8,463 bases of DNA from the NCBI GenBank assembly GCA_023390155.1, contig JAEWDJ010000407.1, positions 1-8,463 on the forward strand. The letters run 5' to 3'. A model generated the notes under the pieces. The model searched no databases. It worked only from the letters and a program-made list of their open reading frames with translations, and had not been told where the DNA came from. This stretch comes from Actinomycetes bacterium (GTDB taxonomy: Bacteria > Actinomycetota > Actinomycetes > Actinomycetales > Microbacteriaceae). Below, one piece after another: positions 1-6,267 of the stretch (position 1 is its first letter; each line of letters opens with the position of its first letter). The position numbers and the translations under genes were made by a program.

Positions 1-1
1 G

Positions 2-712
2 TTCGGCGACGGCGTCGAGCGGGTGCCGGCCGACACGGTCGTGCCCGCGGGCGCGAGCGTGATCCTGGCGACGAAGTCGTACGGGCTGGAGGCCGTGCTG
101 CCCGACATCGCCGCGGCGCGGCCGGCCGAGGTGGTCTCGTTCCTCAACGGCGTCGAGCACATGGGCCCGCTGCGGCAGGCGCTGCCCGGCGTCCCGGTGG
201 CGGGAGCCTCCGTCGCGGTCTCGGCGCTGCGGCTCTCGCCCACGGTCGTCGACCACCGCAGCCCGTTCGTGAACATCGAGGTGCCCGAGGCGGCCGCCGA
301 CTTCGCCGCCGTCGGTGCGCTCGGGGAGGCGGGCCCGCGCGTGCGCGCCCGCGGCACCGAGGCGGAGGTGCTCTGGGCGAAGTTCCGGATGCTCGCGAGC
401 CTCGCCCTCCTGACCTCGTACTGGCGCCAGCCGGCCGGCAGCGCCCTGGCTGAGGACCCCGAGCTGACGGAGGCGGTCGTGGCCGAGATCGTCGCGTGCT
501 CCACCGCCGAGGGCGTTCCGGTGTCGACGCTCGAGCTCGCGCGCGTGCTGGGCACGGTGCCCGCCGGGATGCGCACCTCTCTCCAGGAGGACCTCGCGGC
601 CGGCGCCCCCGACGAACTGGACGCCATCGGCGGAGCCCTCCTGCGCATCGGCGAGCGGGACGGCGTCCCCACGCCCGCGATCGCCCGGATCGTGGCGGCG
701 CTAGGCTCGTAG
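2..712 (+). CDS. 2-dehydropantoate 2-reductase family protein (5' partial)
   Basis: The reading frame is open from the left edge, so the N-terminus, including the Rossmann GxGxxG loop, lies outside; about 236 residues are visible of a family usually near 300. Seen: an ATKSYGLEAVL segment in the place of the usual VKAY-type NADPH/substrate strand, an FLNGVEHMG segment matching the family's QNG loop, a WAKF lysine (codon at 380) in the position of the catalytic lysine, and a C-terminal block TSLQEDLAAG...DELDAIGG whose glutamate (codon at 614) matches the substrate-binding glutamate of PanE. The family reduces ketopantoate to pantoate with NADPH in pantothenate synthesis, in the cytoplasm. Many actinobacteria carry several paralogues with unknown 2-keto acid substrates, so I do not assign panE. 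The GTG at 23 is internal, not the start. The stop is one base before the next gene. Confidence 0.85.
   Translation, partial: FGDGVERVPADTVVPAGASVILATKSYGLEAVLPDIAAARPAEVVSFLNGVEHMGPLRQALPGVPVAGASVAVSALRLSPTVVDHRSPFVNIEVPEAAADFAAVGALGEAGPRVRARGTEAEVLWAKFRMLASLALLTSYWRQPAGSALAEDPELTEAVVAEIVACSTAEGVPVSTLELARVLGTVPAGMRTSLQEDLAAGAPDELDAIGGALLRIGERDGVPTPAIARIVAALGS
702..707 (+). promoter_or_regulatory. Candidate leaderless -10 element (TAGGCT) for the FAH-family gene
   Basis: TAGGCT fits the actinobacterial TANNNT -10 pattern. Six bases separate it from the GTG at 714, so the expected transcription start coincides with the start codon. It lies in the last codons of the upstream gene. There is no convincing -35 and no convincing Shine-Dalgarno. 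The call is inferred from motif and spacing, which recur at two other genes here. Confidence 0.5.
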
Positions 713-713
713 G

Positions 714-1481
714 GTGAAGATCGCACGGTTCAGCCACGACGGCGCCATCGACTACGGAATCGTCGACGAGGACGCCCTCGTCGTCCTTGCCGGGGACCCC
801 ATGTTCGCCGGCTTCGACACGACGGGGGAGCGCGTCCCGCTCGGCAAGGTGGGCGCGCTGCTCGCGCCCGTGATCCCGCGCTCCAAGGTGGTGGCGGTGG
901 GCAAGAACTACCGCGAGCACGCGGCCGAGATGGGTGGGGAGGCTCCCGCCGAGCCGCTGCTCTTCCTCAAGCCGAACACCGCCGTCATCGGCCTCGGCGA
1001 CCCGATCCTCCTCCCGCCGCAGTCCGAGCGCGTCGAGTTCGAGGGCGAGCTGGCCGTCGTGATCGGCAAGATCGCCCGCCACGTCCCGGCCGAGAAGGCG
1101 GACGAGCACATCTTCGGCTACACCGTCGCCAACGACGTCACCGCCCGCGACCTGCAGCAGAAGGACGGGCAGTGGACGCGCGCGAAGGGTTTCGACACGT
1201 TCTGCCCGCTCGGCCCGGTGATCGAGACCGAGCTGAACCCGGAGGCGTTCCTGCGCACGCGCGTCAACGGCGAGCTCAAGCAGGAGGCGCGCCTGTCGGA
1301 GATGGTGCACGACATCCCGTCGATCATCGCGTACGCGTCGAGCGTGTTCACGCTGCTGCCGGGCGACGTCATCCTCACCGGGACGCCGGCGGGCGTCGGC
1401 CCGATCGTGGCGGGCGACACGGTGGAGGTCGAGGTCGAGGGCGTCGGATCCCTCGTCAACCCCGTCCGCGCGCCGAAATAG
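714..1481 (+). CDS. Fumarylacetoacetate hydrolase (FAH) family protein
   Basis: A 255-residue cytoplasmic enzyme with the full FAH fold signature: VGKNYREHAAEMG (about 62-74), metal-binding E110 and E112 in FEGELAVVIGK, the third metal ligand D141 in VANDVTARDLQ, the active-site stretch around K158 (AKGFDTFCPLGPV), and the C-terminal GDVILTGTPAGVGP block. Family members hydrolyse C-C bonds of acylpyruvates, decarboxylate oxaloacetate, or isomerise 2-hydroxyhepta-2,4-dienedioate; the sequence alone does not tell which. Length is typical of the short bacterial members. The GTG at 714 is chosen because it follows the upstream stop by one base and begins the conserved N-terminus (MKIARF). An FAH gene directly upstream of gltX is, as I recall, a common arrangement in actinobacteria (Rv2993c-Rv2992c in M. 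tuberculosis), despite no obvious metabolic link. Confidence 0.93.
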   Translation: MKIARFSHDGAIDYGIVDEDALVVLAGDPMFAGFDTTGERVPLGKVGALLAPVIPRSKVVAVGKNYREHAAEMGGEAPAEPLLFLKPNTAVIGLGDPILLPPQSERVEFEGELAVVIGKIARHVPAEKADEHIFGYTVANDVTARDLQQKDGQWTRAKGFDTFCPLGPVIETELNPEAFLRTRVNGELKQEARLSEMVHDIPSIIAYASSVFTLLPGDVILTGTPAGVGPIVAGDTVEVEVEGVGSLVNPVRAPK

Positions 1482-1491
1482 GCCGCCCGGC

Positions 1492-1497
1492 TAGGAT
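1492..1497 (+). promoter_or_regulatory. Candidate leaderless -10 element (TAGGAT) for gltX
   Basis: TAGGAT lies in the 25-base gap between the FAH stop and the gltX ATG, with nine bases between hexamer and ATG. The predicted transcription start is within a few bases of the ATG, leaving no room for a Shine-Dalgarno, and none is seen. No recognisable -35 was found 16-18 bases upstream. Confidence 0.5.
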
Positions 1498-1506
1498 TGA
1501 CCCGGT

Positions 1507-3024
1507 ATGTCTGACAACGCTTCGCACCCCTTCTCCACGGCCACCGGCTCGGACGTCCGCGTCCGCTTCTGCCCGTCGCCGACCGGCACGCCGCACGTCG
1601 GCCTGATCCGCACCGCCCTGTTCAACTGGGCGTACGCGCGGCACACCGGCGGCAAGCTCATCTTCCGCATCGAGGACACCGACGCGGCCCGCGACAGCGA
1701 GGAGAGCTACCGGCAGATCATCGACGCGCTCACCTGGCTGAAGCTCGACTGGGACGAGGGCATCGATGTCGGCGGCCCGCACGGGCCCTACCGCCAGTCG
1801 CAGCGCGGGGACATCTACCAGGAGCTCATCGGGCGCCTGAAGGCGTCGGGCCACATCTACGAGAGCTTCGCCACCGGCGAGGAGATCGAGGCGCGCAACG
1901 TCTCGCTCGGCCGCGACCCGAAGCTCGGCTACGACAACTTCGAGCGCGACCTCACCGACGAGCAGAAGGCGGCCTACCGGGCCGAGGGCCGTCAGCCCGC
2001 CCTTCGCCTGCGCGTGCCGGACGACGACCTCAGCTTCGACGACCTCGTGCGCGGAGAGATCACCTTCCCCGCCGGATCGTTCAGCGACTTCGTGGTGGTC
2101 CGCCCCAACGGGCAGCCCCTCTACACGTTCGTGAACCCCGTCGACGACGCACTCATGGGCGTGACGCACGTGCTCCGCGGGGAGGACCTCCTCTCGTCCA
2201 CGCCGCGCCAGATCGCGCTCTACCACGCGCTCATCGACGCGGGGGTGACGACGTTCGTGCCGCGCTTCGGCCACCTCCCTTACGTGATGGGCGAGGGCAA
2301 CAAGAAGCTCTCCAAGCGCGATCCCGAGTCGAACCTGTTCCACCACCGCGACCGCGGCTTCATCCCGGAGGGGCTGGTCAACTACCTGGCCCTCCTCGGC
2401 TGGTCGCTGAGCCACGACCGCGACGTGTTCTCGACCGCCGAGATGGTCGCCGCGTTCGACGTCGCCGACGTCAACCCCAACCCGGCCCGGTTCGACCAGA
2501 AGAAGGCCGAGTCGATCAACGGCGACCACATCCGCCTGCTCGAGGTCGCGGACTTCGCCGAGCGGACCATCCCGTACCTGGCGGCCGCCGGCATCGTCAC
2601 CGAGCCGCTCGACGCCGCCCAGCGCGCGGTGCTCGCGGAGGCCGCGCCGCTCGTCCAGGAGCGCGTGCAGCTGCTCGGCGAGGTGCCCGGCATGCTCGGA
2701 TTCCTCTTCACCGATGCCGCGTCGCTCACCGTGGAGGACGACGCCCGCGCCTCCCTCCCGGCCAACGCCGGCGAGGTGCTCGCGGCCTCCCTCGGCGCGC
2801 TCGGCGACATCCCCGCGGCGGAGTGGACCCACGACGCCATCGAGGCCGCCCTGCGCGACGCGCTCGTCGAGACCATGGGCCTGAAGCCGCGCGTCGCGTT
2901 CGGTCCGCTGCGCGTGGCCGTCTCGGGCCGCCGCGTCTCGCCCCCGCTCTTCGAGTCGATGCAGATCCTCGGCAAGGCCGACACGATCGCCCGGCTCGAC
3001 CGGCTCTCGGCGTCTCTGGCGTAG
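1507..3024 (+). CDS. gltX: Glutamyl-tRNA synthetase, probably non-discriminating
   Basis: A 505-residue class I aminoacyl-tRNA synthetase of normal length that attaches glutamate to tRNA-Glu in the cytoplasm. Seen: the catalytic PSPTGTPHVGL segment with the HIGH equivalent HVGL at residues 30-33, FRIEDTD shortly after, the YTFVNPVDDALMGVTHVLRGEDL core, and the KMSKS equivalent KLSKR at 267-271, followed by the helical anticodon-binding domain, ending ASLA. Where zinc-binding GluRS carry a Cys cluster, this one reads YESFATGEEIEARN (from residue 118) without Cys, so a zinc site is absent. The ATG at 1507 leaves a 17-residue extension before VRVRFCPSP. Actinobacteria generally lack GlnRS, so the enzyme should also charge tRNA-Gln with Glu for GatCAB; a tRNA-Gln gene lies about 1 kb downstream. 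The discrimination-determining anticodon-domain residue was not assigned. Confidence 0.97.
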   Translation: MSDNASHPFSTATGSDVRVRFCPSPTGTPHVGLIRTALFNWAYARHTGGKLIFRIEDTDAARDSEESYRQIIDALTWLKLDWDEGIDVGGPHGPYRQSQRGDIYQELIGRLKASGHIYESFATGEEIEARNVSLGRDPKLGYDNFERDLTDEQKAAYRAEGRQPALRLRVPDDDLSFDDLVRGEITFPAGSFSDFVVVRPNGQPLYTFVNPVDDALMGVTHVLRGEDLLSSTPRQIALYHALIDAGVTTFVPRFGHLPYVMGEGNKKLSKRDPESNLFHHRDRGFIPEGLVNYLALLGWSLSHDRDVFSTAEMVAAFDVADVNPNPARFDQKKAESINGDHIRLLEVADFAERTIPYLAAAGIVTEPLDAAQRAVLAEAAPLVQERVQLLGEVPGMLGFLFTDAASLTVEDDARASLPANAGEVLAASLGALGDIPAAEWTHDAIEAALRDALVETMGLKPRVAFGPLRVAVSGRRVSPPLFESMQILGKADTIARLDRLSASLA

Positions 3025-3032
3025 GGGGAGCG

Positions 3033-3977
3033 GTGGCGGAGCCCGACTCCTATGAGGTCGTCGTCATCGGCGGCGGACCCGCCGGCCTGTCCACGGCCCT
3101 GAACCTGGCTCGGGCGCGCCGGCGCGTGCTCGTCGTGGACGGCAACCGTCCGCGCCACGCGGCCACCCTCATCGCCCGCGGCTTCCTGACGCGCGACGGC
3201 ATCCCGCCGCTCGAGCTGCGCCGCCTGGGACGCGAGGAGGTCTCGGCGTACGAGAACGCCGAGGTCGTCTTCGCCCAGGTCGGCTCGGTGGAGGTCGAGG
3301 GCACCGGCTTCCGCGTGCGCGCCCGGGGCGTGCGCGGGGGAGCGGACGTGGACGCCGCCGCAGAGGCGATCGTGCTCGCCACCGGCGTCACGGAGGCCAT
3401 GCCGGCCATCCCGAGCATCCGCGCCTACTACGGCACCCACCTCCACAGCTGCGTCGAGTGCGACGGCTACGAGAAGGCGGGCGAGCCGCTCGCCCTCATC
3501 GGCGAGTCCGCCGACCTGGCGGAGCGCGCGCTCCTCCTCACCCAGTGGACGGACGACCTGATCGTCTTCACCAACGGCATCGCCCCCGTCTCCGCCGACG
3601 AGGAGCGTGCCCTCGCGAGCCTCGGCGTCCGCGTCGAGCGCCGCCCCATCGACGACATCGTCGGCGACAAAGGCGTCATGACCGGCGTCCGCCTCCAGGA
3701 CGGCACCGTCGTCGACCGCGTCGGCGGCTTCATCCGCCCCGCCTGGTCGCCCGCCCTCGCCTTCGCCGACGCCCTCGGCCTCGACCGCGACACCGACGGC
3801 TACCTCGTCACCGACCGCCAGGGCCGCACCTCCCTCCCCGGCGTCTACGCCGCCGGCGAGACGACGGCCCCCGGCCCCCAGCAGCTCGTCGTCGCCGCAG
3901 GCTCCGGCGCCGTCGTCGCCGCGGCCGTCAACCGCGACCTCATCGGCATCCACGTGGACGAGCGCGCCGTTTTGTAG
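3033..3977 (+). CDS. Thioredoxin reductase-like FAD flavoprotein with CVEC dithiol motif
   Basis: A 314-residue protein, the length of low-molecular-weight thioredoxin reductases. Seen: FAD Rossmann motif GGGPAG (13-18) after VVVI, the LATGVT strand, the redox pair C140-V-E-C143 followed by DGYE, and the C-terminal FAD block GVYAAGE (270-276). The NADPH domain is odd: the usual GGGDSA is GESADLAE (from 157), and no HRR motif follows. The CxxC-(D/H)-G-(Y/W)-E pattern resembles the TrxR-like dithiol oxidases (GliT/HlmI type) and uncharacterised actinobacterial relatives as much as true TrxB, so the electron donor and substrate are open. The GTG at 3033 is chosen because the preceding AGGGGGAG (3023-3030) can act as ribosome binding site and because VAEPDSYEVVVIGGG is a normal N-terminus; an in-frame extension back to 2823 would lie wholly within gltX. 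It starts 8 bases after gltX, suggesting co-transcription. Confidence 0.85.
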   Translation: MAEPDSYEVVVIGGGPAGLSTALNLARARRRVLVVDGNRPRHAATLIARGFLTRDGIPPLELRRLGREEVSAYENAEVVFAQVGSVEVEGTGFRVRARGVRGGADVDAAAEAIVLATGVTEAMPAIPSIRAYYGTHLHSCVECDGYEKAGEPLALIGESADLAERALLLTQWTDDLIVFTNGIAPVSADEERALASLGVRVERRPIDDIVGDKGVMTGVRLQDGTVVDRVGGFIRPAWSPALAFADALGLDRDTDGYLVTDRQGRTSLPGVYAAGETTAPGPQQLVVAAGSGAVVAAAVNRDLIGIHVDERAVL

Positions 3978-3982
3978 TTCAT

Positions 3983-4016
3983 CGGGCACGTAGGCTAAGG
4001 TTGTTTCTTGTGCCCG
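3983..4016 (+). promoter_or_regulatory. tRNA-Gln promoter region inside a 7-bp inverted repeat
   Basis: CGGGCAC (3983-3989) and GTGCCCG (4010-4016) are perfect inverted arms around a 20-base, T-rich interior. The interior holds TAGGCT (3991-3996), the same -10-like hexamer seen before other genes here. An alternative -10, TAAGGT (3995-4000), lies 17 bases from TTGTAG (3972-3977), a weak -35 that includes the stop of the flavoprotein gene. Either would start the tRNA precursor about 30 bases before its mature 5' end. The repeat could instead be a weak terminator for the upstream operon, but no T-run follows it. Confidence 0.45.
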
Positions 4017-4035
4017 GGCCTTGGCCCGAAGCCCG

Positions 4036-4107
4036 TGGGGTATGGTGTAATTGGCAACACGGCTGATTCTGGTTCAGTTGTTCTTGGTTCGAGTCCAGGT
4101 ACCCCAG
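4036..4107 (+). tRNA. tRNA-Gln (anticodon CTG)
   Basis: A complete cloverleaf can be folded by hand. The acceptor TGGGGTA (4036-4042) pairs fully with TACCCCA (4100-4106). The D stem is GTGT/ACAC, the anticodon stem GCTGA/TCAGT (one G-U) carries loop TTCTGGT giving anticodon CTG, and the T stem CTTGG/CCAGG (one G-U) carries loop TTCGAGT. The discriminator is G73 (4107). The following bases are CAA, so the 3' CCA is not encoded and must be added by the nucleotidyltransferase. The U1-A72 pair is the known identity element for GatCAB amidation of Glu-tRNA-Gln. A leader hairpin-forming stretch, GGGCC-TT-GGCCC (4016-4027), precedes the gene. Confidence 0.96.
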
Positions 4108-4114
4108 CAAGATG

Positions 4115-4140
4115 AGCTCCGGTTTTCCCGGGGCTTTTTT
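4115..4140 (+). terminator. Rho-independent terminator of tRNA-Gln
   Basis: An 8-bp stem AGCTCCGG (4115-4122) / CCGGGGCT (4128-4135, one G-U pair) with a five-base loop, running into six T at 4135-4140. It starts 7 bases after the tRNA and should stop read-through into the accessory module. A second small perfect hairpin, CGAGGC-TCC-GCCTCG (4149-4163), follows without a T-run. Confidence 0.88.
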
Positions 4141-4180
4141 GCTGCGCGCGAGGCTCCGCCTCGGGCCCGGCTGCTCTGGA

Positions 4181-4186
4181 TAGGCT
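4181..4186 (+). promoter_or_regulatory. Candidate leaderless -10 element (TAGGCT) for the MazG-like gene
   Basis: TAGGCT with seven bases to the GTG at 4194; the expected start of transcription is at or within a base of the start codon. It lies after the tRNA terminator, so the two-gene module would have its own promoter. No -35 and no Shine-Dalgarno are visible. Confidence 0.5.
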
Positions 4187-4193
4187 GGGCGCT

Positions 4194-4514
4194 GTGTCCA
4201 CCGAAACCGTGATATCGGCATTGCGAGCGTTCATCGCCGAGCGCGACTGGGAGCAGTTCCACTCGCCGGAGAATCTCGCGAAATCCATCGCCATCGAAGC
4301 GGGTGAGCTCTTGGAGGAGTTCCAGTGGTCGCCCGACTACGACGCCGAGCGGGTGCGGCTCGAACTCGCAGACGTGCTGACGTACTGCTACGAGCTCGCC
4401 GACCGGCTGGGGGTCGATCCGGAGGCGATCGTGCTGGAGAAGCTCGAGATCACGCGCGCGAAGTATCCGGCCGATGTCGCGCGAGGCCGGAGCGCCAAGT
4501 ATGACCGCCTTTGA
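4194..4514 (+). CDS. MazG-like nucleotide pyrophosphohydrolase
   Basis: A 106-residue, all-alpha MazG/dCTPase-type protein. Seen: the metal-binding pair E35-xx-E38 within AIEAGELLEEFQW and the second pair E57-xx-D60 within ELADVLTYCYELADRLG, which together make the ExxE...ExxD Mg2+ site of the all-alpha NTP pyrophosphatases; the C-terminal KYPADVARGRSAKYD tail is typical of the short single-domain (RS21-C6/dCTPase-like) members. The family hydrolyses (d)NTPs to (d)NMPs plus pyrophosphate, in the cytoplasm, to remove damaged or excess nucleotides; the preferred nucleotide here is unknown. The GTG at 4194 starts VSTETVISALRAFI, a normal start of the first helix. Its last 14 bases overlap the next gene, implying translational coupling. 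It sits 87 bases after a tRNA gene, outside the housekeeping operon. Confidence 0.9.
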   Translation: MSTETVISALRAFIAERDWEQFHSPENLAKSIAIEAGELLEEFQWSPDYDAERVRLELADVLTYCYELADRLGVDPEAIVLEKLEITRAKYPADVARGRSAKYDRL

Positions 4515-6255
4515 GATCGAAGAGATCCCGTTCGACCAGGCCAGCATCCGCGAGCATCCCGACGCGACAGGACGGCTGAGCAACTGGCCCGCCGTCTACG
4601 CCATCAACGATCAGCGCGACGTCTATGTGGGCCAGACGGGCAACGCGCTGCTGCGGATGCGTCAGCACAAGAGCAATGCGAAGAAGGCGCACTTGGAGGT
4701 GGCGCGCGTGCTTCTCGACGACACGTTCCATCGCTCGGCCTGCTACGACCTCGAATCGCTCCTCATCCAGTGGTTCTACTCGGACGGCCGATACACGGTC
4801 ATCAACGCGAACGACGGCCATCGCAACGAGGAGTACCCGGGCCGGAAAAGCTTCCAGCCGCGATTCCGTGAGGTCTTCGAGGCGTTCCGGGAGCGTGGCC
4901 TCTTCACGCAGTCGCTCGCGGAGATCGAGAACAGCGACTACTTCAAGCTCTCGCCCTTCAAATCGCTCGTGCCCGATCAGGAGACGGCGGTCCTCGAGAT
5001 CCTGAAGGCGCTGTTCGACGACATCGGCTCGGGCGGGTCGTCCACCACCGTGGTCTCGGGCAGCCCCGGGACGGGAAAGACGATCGTCGGGATCTCGCTC
5101 CTGAAGACGCTGTGCGACATCGCCGCGGCCAGCGGGGTGGAGGACGCCGAACAGGGCACGCCCATCTCGGACTACTTCGCGGCGGGCTACCCGGAAGTCC
5201 TCGCGGGTCTGCGCGTCGGATTCGTCATCCCCCAGCAGTCCCTCCGCACGTCGGTCGGCCGTGTCTTCGACCGCGATCCCCGGCTGTCATCGGCCATGGT
5301 GCTGTCGGCATATGACGTCGGGAAAGCCGACAAGCCTTATGACATCCTCGTCGTGGACGAAGCCCACCGCCTCAACCAGCGCGCCAATCAGTCGTCCGGT
5401 GTGCTCAACGCAGCCTTCTCCGCGATCAACCGTGATCTCTTCGGCGACGATGCCGATGACCACACCCAGCTCGACTGGATCCGGGCGCAGAGCCGGCACG
5501 CGGTGCTCCTGATGGACTCGGAGCAGACGGTGCGCCCCGCGGACCTTCCGGCCGAGGTCGTGGGTGAGGTCATCGGTGAGGCGAAGGCCGGCCACCGCTT
5601 CTTCCCTTTGACGACGCAGATGCGCGTGAAGGCCGGTTCGGACTACGTGGGGTTCGCCCGCGCCCTGCTGACCGGAGCCGCTCCGGAGCTGCCCGGGCTC
5701 GGTGAGTACGAATTCGGAATGTTCGACGACATCGCCGCGATGGAGAGCACCCTCCGTGAGCGGGAGAAGCAGTACGGCCTGTCTCGGCTCGTGGCCGGAT
5801 ACGCCTGGAAGTGGCGATCCGATCCGAAGATCCCGGGCATGAAGGCCGTCCGGTGGGCCGAGCGGCCGGTGGACATCGAGATCCAGGGGCGGAGTTGGCG
5901 CTGGAACTCGACCGATCGGGACTGGATCAACTCGTCGCACGCGCTCGACGAAGTGGGATCGATCCACACGGTGCAGGGCTACGACCTCAACTACGCGGGA
6001 GTGATCATCGGGCCCGACCTGTTTTTCGATCCTCAGCGCGGCGAGGTCCGCTTCGACAGGAGCCGTTACTTCGACAAGAAGGGGATGGAGAACAACAGAC
6101 GGCTCGGCATCGCCTACTCCGACGACGACATCGCCCGCTACGTCAAGAACGCGTACGCGGTACTCCTCACGCGCGGCATCCGTGGAACGTTCGTGTACGT
6201 GTGCGACGACGCTTTGCGCGAGCACCTCCGGCGATCGATTCCCACCATCTCCTAG
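4501..6255 (+). CDS. GIY-YIG nuclease fused to DUF2075 / Schlafen-like SF1 helicase
   Basis: A 584-residue two-domain protein. The N-terminal GIY-YIG domain (about 28-110) has VYAI (32-35), VYVGQT (41-46), basic residues R52/R54 with H56, the metal-binding glutamate E85 in DLESLLIQ, and N102 near its end, so all expected catalytic positions are present. The C-terminal DUF2075 ATPase has Walker A GSPGTGKT (187-194), Walker B VVDEAH (284-289), a QMRVKAGSDY segment, motif HTVQG (489-493) followed by YAGVIIGPDL, and LLTRGIRGT with R558 and R561 as arginine-finger candidates. No signal peptide or membrane segment is seen. The nuclease should cut nucleic acid that the helicase loads on or remodels; the target is unknown. 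The ATG at 4501 is preferred over the in-frame ATG at 4474 because GGAG (4489-4492) lies 8 bases upstream. By eye, its codons have more A/T third positions than gltX. No gene symbol is recognised. Confidence 0.9.
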   Translation: MTAFEIEEIPFDQASIREHPDATGRLSNWPAVYAINDQRDVYVGQTGNALLRMRQHKSNAKKAHLEVARVLLDDTFHRSACYDLESLLIQWFYSDGRYTVINANDGHRNEEYPGRKSFQPRFREVFEAFRERGLFTQSLAEIENSDYFKLSPFKSLVPDQETAVLEILKALFDDIGSGGSSTTVVSGSPGTGKTIVGISLLKTLCDIAAASGVEDAEQGTPISDYFAAGYPEVLAGLRVGFVIPQQSLRTSVGRVFDRDPRLSSAMVLSAYDVGKADKPYDILVVDEAHRLNQRANQSSGVLNAAFSAINRDLFGDDADDHTQLDWIRAQSRHAVLLMDSEQTVRPADLPAEVVGEVIGEAKAGHRFFPLTTQMRVKAGSDYVGFARALLTGAAPELPGLGEYEFGMFDDIAAMESTLREREKQYGLSRLVAGYAWKWRSDPKIPGMKAVRWAERPVDIEIQGRSWRWNSTDRDWINSSHALDEVGSIHTVQGYDLNYAGVIIGPDLFFDPQRGEVRFDRSRYFDKKGMENNRRLGIAYSDDDIARYVKNAYAVLLTRGIRGTFVYVCDDALREHLRRSIPTIS

Positions 6256-6267
6256 AGCGCCGACCCC

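Noticed and set aside
2823..3032. In-frame N-terminal extension of the flavoprotein back to an ATG at 2823
   Set aside because: The 70 extra residues are Arg/Pro-rich, lie wholly inside gltX in another frame and precede a normal FAD-binding N-terminus; the GTG at 3033 has a usable ribosome binding site.
144..3989. Long - strand open frames at 144-1310, 1456-2832 and 2382-3989
   Set aside because: They are low-complexity, Arg/Ala/Val-rich translations antisense to well-recognised + strand genes, as expected at this GC content.
4107..4110. Encoded CCA end of the tRNA
   Set aside because: The discriminator G is followed by CAA, so CCA is not genomically encoded.
4474..4500. Earlier ATG (4474) for the GIY-YIG/DUF2075 protein
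   Set aside because: No Shine-Dalgarno before it and nine extra residues of no family character; the ATG at 4501 has GGAG at eight bases.
6256..6267. Bidirectional terminator between the convergent genes
   Set aside because: No inverted repeat and no T/A run in or next to the 12-base gap.
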